DNA from: Streptomyces zagrosensis
GTDB taxonomy: Bacteria > Actinomycetota > Actinomycetes > Streptomycetales > Streptomycetaceae
Direction: 5' to 3'
Assembly (NCBI RefSeq): GCF_014203645.1
Contig: NZ_JACHJL010000016.1
Coordinates: 117,155-181,154, forward strand
DNA: 64,000 nt
Made by a program: the position numbers and the translations under genes. Shown one piece after another: positions 24,127 through 34,800 of this stretch (position 1 is its first letter; every line of letters begins with the position of its first letter). Under the pieces are notes generated by a model, which was not told the origin of the DNA, made no database searches, and saw only the letters and a program-made list of their open reading frames with translations.

Positions 24127-25827
24127 TCACCGGGCGACGGCCAGACAGTAAGCCTCGTCGCTGGCGAGTAGGTTGCGGTGGGTGTCATCGGCGGTGATGA
24201 CGCCGTCGTCCAGGACGAGAACACGGTCGGCGGCGTCCAGGAGGGCCGGGCTGCTGGTGATCACGACTGTGGTGCGACCGCGGCGCAATCGCGCCACGTT
24301 ACGCGCGATGAGTTGTTCGGTGACCGCGTCAACGGCCGTTGTCGGGTCGTGCAGCACCAGCACGTCACTGTCGGCGGCCAGCGCGCGGGCCAGGGATAGT
24401 CGTTGTCGCTGGCCCCCGGAAAGGTTCGCCCCGCGGTCGCGGACCGCGTAGTCGAGGCCGTCGCGGTGCAGGGAGACGACGTCGGTCAGCATGGACGCCT
24501 CGACGGCCTCGGGAATCATGGAGCTGGTGCCCGATGGGTCGATGTTCGTGCGGAGGGTGCCGGCGAAGATCTCCCCGTCGTACGGGTTCACCAGCATGTG
24601 CTCGCGGACGGCCTCGATCGACAGTTCCGCGATCGGTTGCCCGCTGACCCGCACTACTCCCTCGTACGCAGGGGGCGCGGCGTTTACCGACAGGATTGCC
24701 GCGAGGTCGGCCGCGGCGCGCGGCTGGTAGACGGCGATTGCCACGAACTCGCCGGGGGAGACCTCGAACTTCAGCTTGCGTAGGGCCCCGTAGCGCACGC
24801 AGTCCACATCGAGCCCGCCGCCCGCGGTCGGGCGCTTGGGCCCCGGGGTGCTCGCCGGCGGCGCGGAGAGCACCAGCGACATTCGCTCGGCCGACGCGCG
24901 CGCGATCATCACGTACTTGGGCATCTCCGAGAACAACTTGAGCGGCTCCATGATGAACTGCGCAAGGCCCACGGCCATGACCAGTTCCCCGATGGTGATG
25001 TGGCCGCCGAACGCCAGCCAGCCCGCCGTCAGGGACACGGCGGCGGCAAGGACCGCGCTCAGGGCCAGGGCGGTACCCGCGTACGTGCCGTTCACCCTGG
25101 CGACGGTGATGGCCTGCTGCTTCGCGTCCGTGCTGACCTTGCGGTAGGACGCGAACGCCGCATGGTTGCCGCCGAAGCCGTGCAGCGGGCGCAGGCCAAT
25201 GATCAGGTCGGCGACCTTGGCGCCTGCCCGCGCCACCCGGGCCTGCTGTTCACGGGTACTGGCGCCGATCCGCTTGGACATCACGGCGAGGATCGACAAA
25301 ATAGCGACGGTCCCCACGATCACCAGCAGACCGAGTCGCAGGTCGGCAAGGCCCAGGGCGACCGCCGCGACCACCACCGCAACCAGTGAGCTGACCAGCA
25401 GCGGCACCACCTCGATGATGTCCGCGGTCTGATCGGCGTCCTCGGTGGCGATGGTCAGCACTTCGCCGGACTTGAGGTCAACGTCCCTGGCCACCGGCTG
25501 GAGCCCGCAGGCGGCGACCTGCACCCGCCAGCGGTGCGCCTCGGTCGTGTTGGCCTTTTGCAGGATGCGCATCCCGAATCGCCACGACAGCGACACCGTC
25601 GTGATGATCACCGCAAGGGCGCCGACCGACAGGCCGAGCGCGGTCAGGCTGCGGTCCTGCATCGTGTGCTCGACGATGAGGCCCAGCGCGATGGGAAACG
25701 CGGTCTCCCCCGCCTGGTACAGGCCCATGAGGGCGGTGCCCCCGGCCATGGCGCCGACGTTGCGACGCAGTGCGGTCCATAGGATGTCCGACCCCGGTCG
25801 GGGTCGCTGCGTGTTAGGAGTTTTCAT
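24127..25827 (-). CDS. cchI: ABC exporter half-transporter with degenerate Walker motifs
   Basis: 566 residues. The ATG at 25827 lies inside the last codons of the NRPS gene (14-base overlap), so it is translationally coupled. Residues 1-300 hold about six membrane segments. The nucleotide-binding domain has an intact signature (NLSGGQRQRLSLARAL), but the Walker A site reads FVAIAVYQPRAAADL instead of GxxGxGK(S/T). Walker B reads VLVLHDPTTAVD, with His and Asp where Asp and Glu are expected. The H-loop His is Ser (VVITSSPALL). It cannot be a normal ATPase alone. It complements the half-transporter at 36859-38646. Likely role: siderophore export. Confidence 0.87.
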   Translation of the reverse strand: MKTPNTQRPRPGSDILWTALRRNVGAMAGGTALMGLYQAGETAFPIALGLIVEHTMQDRSLTALGLSVGALAVIITTVSLSWRFGMRILQKANTTEAHRWRVQVAACGLQPVARDVDLKSGEVLTIATEDADQTADIIEVVPLLVSSLVAVVVAAVALGLADLRLGLLVIVGTVAILSILAVMSKRIGASTREQQARVARAGAKVADLIIGLRPLHGFGGNHAAFASYRKVSTDAKQQAITVARVNGTYAGTALALSAVLAAAVSLTAGWLAFGGHITIGELVMAVGLAQFIMEPLKLFSEMPKYVMIARASAERMSLVLSAPPASTPGPKRPTAGGGLDVDCVRYGALRKLKFEVSPGEFVAIAVYQPRAAADLAAILSVNAAPPAYEGVVRVSGQPIAELSIEAVREHMLVNPYDGEIFAGTLRTNIDPSGTSSMIPEAVEASMLTDVVSLHRDGLDYAVRDRGANLSGGQRQRLSLARALAADSDVLVLHDPTTAVDAVTEQLIARNVARLRRGRTTVVITSSPALLDAADRVLVLDDGVITADDTHRNLLASDEAYCLAVAR

Positions 25828-28800
25828 CAAGGTGGCGGGCAATCGCTTCCGGGGTTCGCAGGGTGAACAGATCACGGATCGTGATCACAGGACCGTACTC
25901 CCGGCGGAGCAGCCCGATCAGCCGCACCGCCAGCATGGAGTGCCCGCCAAGGGACACGAAGTCGCTCACCGCGCTCACCTCGTCATCGTCCAGGTCCAGT
26001 GCCTCGGCGAAGAACTCGCATACCGCGGTCTCGGTCTCGGTTTGTGGGGCGCGTTCTCCCGCCGTGGTCAGCGTGCCGAGCGGCTTGGCTGCTGGCAATG
26101 CCTTGGTGTCAACCTTTCCGTTCACGGTGAGCGGGATGCTGTCGACCTGGGCGTAGTGCGTCGGGCGTAGGAAGTCCGGCAGCTTGGTGCCCACCTCGCC
26201 GGCGACCTGCGCCACGTCGCCGCCGTCCAGCACGAGATAGGCGGCCAGCCGGTAGGCGCCGTCCACCTGCGGGTCGGGTTGCGCGACCGCGGCGGCGAAG
26301 CGCACCGCCGGATGCGCCGCGAACACGGCCTCGACCTCACCGAGTTCGACCCGATGCCCGCGAATCTTCACCTGCTGGTCGGTGCGACCCAGGTACATCA
26401 GGTTCCCGTCAGGCCGGCGGGCCACCAGGTCCCCGGTGCGGTACATGCGCTCGCCGGGTTTGCCGAACGGGCACGCCACGAAGCGGTGTGCGGTCTGGGC
26501 GCTTTGCCCTAGGTAGCCGCGTGCGATGCCGATGCCCGCCACGTACAACTCCCCGGGAACGCCGTCAGGCAGGGGCCGTAGCCACGGGTCCAGTACGTAC
26601 GCCTCGGTGTTGTCGATCGCCACGCCCACCACCGGGTCCTGGCATTCGAAGGTGCCAACGCCCAGGGTGTTGATGGTGTACTCGGTGGGCCCGTACAGGT
26701 TGTAGCCGACCGTCCCCTCGGTCTCGGCGAGCCGCCGCCACAGCGTCGGGGTGACGGCCTCGCCGCCGAGCAGCACCAGCGCCGGCCGCCGCTGCGGGGT
26801 GTCGAGCAGGCCCTCAGCCACCAGTTGCTGTGCATAGGTCGGGGTCACGTTGATGACGTCGATCCCGTGCTCGCGGCAGTATGCGACCAGCCGGGGGGCG
26901 TCGCGGCGCAACTCCTCGTCACAGATGTGGACCTCGTGGCCATCGGCGAGCCACAGCAGCTCCTCCCACGACATGTCGAACGCGAACGACACGGTGTGCG
27001 CCACCTTGAAGACCCGGTGGTCGTGCTCGGCGAGGACCGGCTCGAAGATTCGCCGCTGGTGGTTGATCAGCATGTTGGTGAGCCCGGCGTACTCGGTGAC
27101 CACGCCCTTGGGCTTACCGGTCGAGCCGGAGGTGTAGATCGTGTACGCGGGGTGCCGCAGCCGGTTCGGGTCGTCCGGCGCGAACGTCACGAACGGATCA
27201 GCTTCCGGCAGGGGGCGATCCAGCTCGATCAGCTCGCCGCTCAACCGGGGAGATACGCCACTTACGGTGAGGATCACCTCGGGTTGGGCGTCCGCGACGA
27301 TGGCCGCGATCCGCTCGTCGGGGTGGTCCAGTTCCAGCGGCACATACGTGGCGCCGACGCGGAGCACCGCGAACAGCGCCACGATCGAGTCAAGGGAGCG
27401 CGGGATCGCCAGACCCACGGTCATCTCGGGGCCAATGCCCCGCTGGGCGAGCACGCCCGCCACCGCGCGGCTGCGCTCTTGGAGTTGGGCGAAGGTCAGG
27501 GCCGAACCGTGGGCGACGAGCGCGATCCGCCGCGGATTGCGGTCCGCCGCACGGTCGAAGCGGTCGATGACGGTGTCCGTGCCGACGTCGGTGCGCTCGG
27601 CGGGCTCGGGATGGGGTTCCAGCCCCCGCAGAGCGCCCACCTGGCCCGTCGATCGTGCCAAGTCTTCGAGTATCCGCAGATAGTCGGCGAGGAGACGGTG
27701 GGCGGTGGCGGGGTCATCGCCGCGGTGCTCCAGTTTGACCGTGAGCTGCTCGCCGGGCGTGACGACCCAGGTGAACGGGTAGTGGGTGGAGTCGTCGGCC
27801 TGCACCGAGGTGATGCCGTGCCGGGTGTTCATCTCGGCGAACGCATCCAGGTCCAGGAAGTTTTGGAGGACGAACAGGTTGTCGAAGAGGGTGTCGTGTC
27901 CACTGGCTCGCTGGATCTCGCCTAGCCCCAGGTGCTCGTGCTCCATCGCCGCGGCCCGGGCCGCCTGGACGTCCGACAGATATTCGCCGACCGAGTCGGC
28001 GGGCCGCGCCCGCGTCCACATGGGCACCGTGTTGAGCAGCACACCGACGATGCCGGCGTGGCCCTCGCCCTCCCGGCCCGAGACTGTTACGCCGAACACG
28101 GCATCAGTGCGGCCGGTGTGGGCGCCGAGGAGGAGGCCGAACGCGCCGGTCAGCACCGAGTTCAGCGTGACACCGTGCGCCCTGGCCGCTTGTCGCAGCA
28201 ACTCCGACAGCTCGGCGGACAGCGTGCGCACCACAGCACGCGGCACATCGTCCGGCAGGGCGGGCGTCGGCCCGGCGAGCAGCGTGGGACCCGACAGACC
28301 GGACAGGTGCTCCGCCCAGAAGCGGTTCGACACCACCGGGTCCTTGGCGTCGAGGGCTCGGGCGTAGTCCTCGAAGCTGGGCAGGGCCGGGGCCGCATCG
28401 AGCGGCTCGCCCGCGACGATGGCCTGATAGGCGTCGAACAGGTCCCGCAACACGATCTCGCGCGACCAGCCGTCCCACAGCAGCAGGTGATAGCTCAGCA
28501 GCAGCCCATCGCGGCCATTGGGCGTACGCACCACGGTCACCCGGATCAGCGGCGGCGCATCGAGGTCGAACCCCGACGCGCGGTCCCGCGCGCGCAGGGC
28601 CTCAACGTCGGCGTCCGTCGTCAGATCGACCGTGCCGATATCGACCCGCCGACCCGCCTTGAGGACCTGGACCGGGTTTCCGTCGTCGTCGGTGCCGAAT
28701 CCGGCGCCCATGACGGGGTGCCGCGCGATCACGTACGCCATGGCCTTGGCCAGCGCGTCGGTGTCCAGGCGCCGATCGAATGTGAAGTAGCTCTGTGCGA

Positions 28801-31800
28801 CGTAGTGCCCTGTTGGGCCCGCCAGTTGGGCCTGGAAGAACAGACCCCGTTGGAGCGGGGTGACCGGCGCCGTGCGCTCGGCCGTCGCGGCGGCGCTGCC
28901 GATGTGCTCCAGCGCGGTGCGCCAGTGCTCGGTGATGTCCTGGGGTATGCCCTCGGCAAGGGTGAAGGCCGCGTGCAGGCTTCCGGTGACGTCGTCGATC
29001 CACGCGTTGACCTCGACAGCGTACGGGCTGCCCTGGTCGCCGCCGGTCAGGTGCAGCGCCTGGGATTCGCTGCCGCGGCCGAGGTAGTTGAACAGCACCT
29101 GCGGGCGGGCGTTGAGCAGCGGGGCCGTCTGCGGGTTGAGGTACCTGAGTTGGCCGTAGGCGACGTGGCCGCGCTCGTCCGGTTGGCGTTGGGTGATCTC
29201 GCGCGCCGCCGCGACGGGGTCGGTGTGCGCGCTGACCCGCACCGGCGCGATGGAGGTGAACCAGCCGATGGTGCGGGTGTAGTCGTGGTGTTCTTCGACC
29301 GGAACCCGGCCGTGCCGCTCCAGTTCGATCGCGAGATCGGTGGGCGCGGACTGGATGTGCGTCAGTGCGGTACGCAGCGCGCCGCACAGCAACTCGGTGA
29401 GACCCACGCCGAGCGCGGCGGGCGCACTGCGCGTCACGCGCTCGCTCACCTCGGGTTCGAGCACGACCACGGTCTCCCGCAGGTGGTGGACCGCGGGCAG
29501 CAGTGCCGGCGCCTGGAGCGTGCTGAGCCAGTGTCCGAGGTCGCTGGTCAGTTGGGCGGACTGCACCGTCAGGGCTTCGGCGTACTCGGCGTAGGAGGTG
29601 GTCGGCGGTGCCAGGGGCGTGCCGCTCAGCGCGGTGGCCAGGTCATCGAGGAGAACCAGCCAGGACACCGCGTCCACGGCGATGTGGTGCACGGTGATTG
29701 CCAGCGTGCGGCTCGCCGCAAGCCAGGAGAACGCGATGACATCTGCGGTGCTGGGGTCGAGCCGCCCGGCGGCCTCGTTCGCCGCCGCCGCCGCCGCCGT
29801 CACATCGGCCGCGTCCGTACGGACGACGGTGATCTCGCGGGCGGGTTCGGTGCGTAGGGCCCATACGCCGTGCTCGACGCGCAGCCGCAACCGAAGCGCC
29901 GGGTGCGCGGCCACGACGGCGTTCGCAGCGTGCTGGACGTCGGCGAGGCTGGTGCCCTCGGCTGCCACCAGCGCCCTGGCCTGGGCGAACCGGGCGAGGG
30001 AGCCGCCCAGTTCCCGCTGCCGCAAGATGATCGGCGTCGCGGGCAGCGGACCGTCATCGCGGCGAGCCTGCGCGGCCGGCGCTGCCTGCGGGGTGCGTAG
30101 GCTCAGGTGCTCGGCGAGGGCGCGCGGGGTCTTAAACGAGAACACGTCGCGGGGCGCGATCGACAGGCCGAGCGCCCTGGCCCGGTTGACCACGGTGATG
30201 GCGACGATGCTGTCGCCTCCGGCGCGGAAGAAGTTGGTGTCGGCATCGACAGCGGTGCCGGGCAGTGCCCGGGCGAAGATGTCGATCAGCGCGGTGAGCG
30301 CGGCGTCGAACGCGGCCACCGGCGCTTCGGCTTGTGTGGCCTGTGCGGCTTGTGCGGCGCGCGCGGTCAGGGCCTTGCGGTCCAACTTGCCGTTGACCGT
30401 CAGCGGCAGGGCGGCGACCGGCAGCACCCGGCCGGGCACCATATGGACGGGCAGCTTGGCGGACAGCAGGTCGGTGACGTCATCAGGCACCCGGCCCACG
30501 ACGTGCGCAACGAGATGGTCGCCGCTGTCGGCCACGGTGACGGCCGCATCGACGATACCGGCGAGCTCTCGAACCGCGGACTCCACTTCACCGAGTTCGA
30601 TGCGAAAACCCTTGAGCTGGACCTGGTCGTCGGCCCGGCCGGCGAACTCCAACTCGCCGTCGAGCGTACGGCGAGCGAGGTCACCCGTGTGGTACATGCG
30701 GGAGCCGTCGTCCGCGAACGGGTTCGCCACAAACCGGCCCGCGGTGAGCCCCGGCCGGCCCAGGTAGCCGAGCGCCAGCTGGTCGCCGGCGACGTAGATG
30801 GCACCCACCTGGCCCGGCGGCACCGGCCGAAGCCGGTCGTCGAGCAGATAGGTGACCAGGCCAGGAAGGGGACCGCCGATCGGGCTGACGTCATCCCCGA
30901 AGGCGAAGTCCTCATCGGTGAGCACGCGATGGGTGACATGGACGGTGGTCTCGGTGATGCCGTACATATTGACCAACTCGGGCGCACTGGCCCCATGTCG
31001 CTCCACCCAGCCGCGCAACCGCCCGAGGTCCAGCGCCTCGCCTCCGAAGATGATCCGGCGTAGCGCCGTGACCGGTTCGTCGGCACGCCGATCGGCCTCG
31101 ATGAACTGGTAGAACGCAGAAGGGGTTTGGTTCAGCACGGTCACCGCGCGCTCGCGGATCAACCGGTGGAAGTCGTCCGGGGAGCGGGTCAGCCCGTACT
31201 CCGGCACCAGCAGCTCGCCACCGTGCACGAGGGCGCCCCACAGCTCCCAGACCGCGAAGTCGAAGGAGAAGGAGTGGAACTGCACCCATACGTCGTGCGG
31301 GCCGAAGTGCATGTCGGGCTGGGTGTTCGCAAGGAGGGTCACTACGCTGGAGTGCGGAACGACGACACCCTTGGGCCGGCCGGTGGAGCCGGACGTGTAG
31401 ATCACGTACGCGGGATCGTGCCAGTTGACGACCGGTTCGGTGGTGTCCAGCGGCAGTTCATCCCCCTGCACGAGCACGCGGGCTCGCACGCCCGCTCGGG
31501 CCAGCAGCCCGGTGAAGCGGTCGCGCTGTTCGCGAGCTACGAGGACGACCTGCGGGGCGGCGTCGGCGAGGATGTACTCCAGCCGTTCGTCCGGGTACGC
31601 CAGGTCCAGCGGTACGTAGGCGCCGCCCGCGGTGACGACCGCGACCAGGGCGACGACCTGTTCAACGGAGCGCGGAACGGCGACGGCGACCCGCTTGCCG
31701 GGCCCGACGCCGGCCGCACGCAGGGCCATCGCCAACTCGCCCTTAGCGGCGGCCAGTTCGCCGTAGGTCAGTGACCTGGTAGTGCCGTCGAGAGCGCATT

Positions 31801-34800
31801 GGGTGACGGCGGTGGCTGCCGGATCGCGCTGCGCGGCGGCGTCGAACAGTTCGCCCAGGGTCGTTGGGGGAAGCTGGGCCAGGTGCTGGCCGGCCTTGGG
31901 GGCCAGCTCGTCAACGAGGGCATCGGGTCGGTTGAGTAGGCCGGTGAGGGTCTGGGTGAACGTGTCCACGATCGTCTTGGCGCTGCGTGGGCGCAGCAGT
32001 TCCCCGTCGTAGATCAAGTTGAAGCGCGGGCGCCCGTCGCTCGCGCGCTCCACCACCAGGGTCAACGGGTAATGCGGGGCGCCCTCGTTGACGATGTCGG
32101 TGATGACCAGCGCGTCATCGGGCCCGCGCAGCGCCTCCACATCGGTCGCAACGTCGAACACCACCAGGGTGTCGAACAGGGAGCCGGCGCCAGCTTGGCG
32201 ACCGATCCTCGCAAGCGACACGTGCTGGTGCGCCACCACCGTGCTCTGGTGTTCCTTCACCGCGGTGAGCAGGTCGCGCGCCGTGCTGGCGGCGGTCCAC
32301 CGGGCGCGTACGGGAATCGTGTTGATGAACAGCCCGACCATGTCCCCGATGCCGGGTACGTCGGCGTCGCGCCCGGACACCGTGGAACCGAAGACGACGT
32401 CCCTGCCGTGCAGGATGCCGCCCAGCGTCAGCGCCCAGGCGCTGTGCACGGCCGCGCTCAGGGGCACACCGGCCGACCGGGCCGCGGCGTCCATGTCGAT
32501 AGCGGGTTCAGTTGGCTTCGCGGCCTCAGCGGTCTTAGCGAATTCGGTTGGTTCAGCAGCCTCAGCGGCATCAGCCACCGCAGCGGCATCAGCGGCGGTG
32601 TCGGCGAACCGTTCGGATGGGGTGTGCCCTTCGGCGACCAATGAGGGCCCGGGCAGCTCGGCCAGTTCAGCGCGCCACACCCGGTCGCTCTCGTCGTGAT
32701 CGCGTGCGGCGAGCCAGCTGACGTAGTCGCGGAAGCCACCGAGCGGGTGCACGGTCCCCGGCGCGTGGTATTCGGCCAGCAGCGCGCGAAGCATCGGCGG
32801 CACCGACCAGCCGTCCGCAATGATGTGGTGCACGGTCTGCACCAGGACGTTGCGGCCCGAGCCGGCGCGGATGAGCGTGTACCGCATCAGCGGCCCAGTG
32901 GCCAGGTCGAACCCGGCACGGCGGTCCCGCTCGGCGTGGTGGCGAATCTCCTCGTCGCTGATGGCGGGGCGGTCCAGCGTCGTGAAGGGCGCCTGCACAC
33001 CGCTCTCCACGATGGACACCACACGGCCATCGGCGAGGGCCGTGAAGCGGGCCCCCAGGTTGGGGTACAGCGTGAGCAGCCGGGTGGCCGCCGCCGCGAG
33101 TCGATCGGCATCCACGTCGCCGTTCAGGGTCAGCAGTTGCTGCTCGACGTAGCTGCCGCTCGCGTCGTCGTCGAAGACCGAGTGGAAGTACAGGCCCTCC
33201 TGCAACGGGGTCAGCGGCAAGATGTCGCGCAGTGCCGGCCCGTCCACGTCATCGATATCGGCCTGAGTCAGCGATACCAGCGGGAAGTCACTGGGGGAGT
33301 GGCCACCTTCTTCGAGCGCGGCCAAGGCGGCCAGGGTCGCTGTGAAGTAGCGGCCGATGCTGGCAATGTCCTCGTCGGTGAACACCCCATCCGGCCAGGA
33401 CAAGGTGGTGACCAGTTCGTACGCGCCACTCGCGTCGGGTTCAGCGATCGCGTTGAACTCCAGGGCGCGGGGCAGGCGCATCCGCAGGTCGCGCTTCTCG
33501 CCCAACTGCCCCGTGGAGCCCGCGAGTTGCCAGTCTCCGACTGCGCCCGCTTCGAAGCGGCCCAGGTAGTTGAACAACACCTGCGGTGCGGGCGTGGTCA
33601 GTCCGGTGTCGGTCAGGTATCGCAGGGCGCCATAGGAGACGCCATTGCTTGGCACCCGGGCGAGGTCCTCCTTGACTGACTTCAGGGCGGCGGCCAGATA
33701 CGTGGGCGCGGTGAAGTCGGCCGCCGCGCCGGGGTCCACGGTCACCGGAAACAGGGTGGTGAACCAGCCCACGGTTCGCGACAGATCCGGCTCGAAGCCG
33801 GCGTCGCCCGCCACGAAACGCCCCTCGCGGCCGTGTCCCTCAAGTTCGATGTGGGCGAACGTCTGATCTTGCCCACGGTCGCGGCGCCACCGGGCGAGAG
33901 TGACGGCAAGTGCGGTCAACAAGACGTCGTTGACGCCCGCGTGGAACTTCGCGGGGATCTCGCCGAGGAGCGCGGCCGTGTCCTTGGAGCCGACGGTGAC
34001 CGTATGCGTCCGCTCTCGGGCGACGGTGTCGGCTTCGGTCAGCGCACGCCTGCCCACCGGCGCGTCCGCTCCCGGCAGCGGCTGCTCGAAGTGCGTACGG
34101 TCCGCATCGAATGCCGCACGCTCCAGCAACTGCGTCCAGCGCCTGAACGACGTGCCCACGGGCGGCAGGTCGATCGGTGTACCGGCGACGAACTGGCGCC
34201 AGGCCGTGGCCAGGTCGTCCATCACGATGCGCCAGGACACGCCGTCGATCACGACATGGTGGGCAACCACGACCAGTTGCTGTGCCGCGCGGCGCCACAC
34301 AGCGCGCAGCAGCACGCCGCCCGCAGGGTCGAGCCCTTCGGTGGCGAGCGCGACGCACTCCGCAAGCGGACGGTCACTTGCCTGCCACCCCACGACGGCC
34401 GGGCCGGCTGGAGGGATGTCGAAGCTCCAGCGCTCACCGCGCACCAGCTTGGCGCGCAGCATGTCGTGCCGCCCGAGCAGGGCGGCGAGGATCTCGTCGA
34501 GTGCGTCGGCGGTCAGGTCCGCCGGCGTGTTCAGTACGACCGACTGTACGAAGCCGTCGATCGCGTCCGTGGTCTGGCCGAGCCACTGCACGATGGGCGA
34601 CCCCACCACGGGGCCGGTCGCGATATCGCCGTGATCCACGGTGGAGACGTCTTCACGGCTCGCCACCGCGGCCAGTGCCCCCAGCGAGCTGTGGGTGAAG
34701 ATCTGCCGTGCGGTGACGTAAAGGCCCGCGTCCCGCAGCGCGCTCAGCAGCGAGATCGCCAACATGCTGTCCCCGCCGAGCTGGAAGAAGTCCTGGTCGA

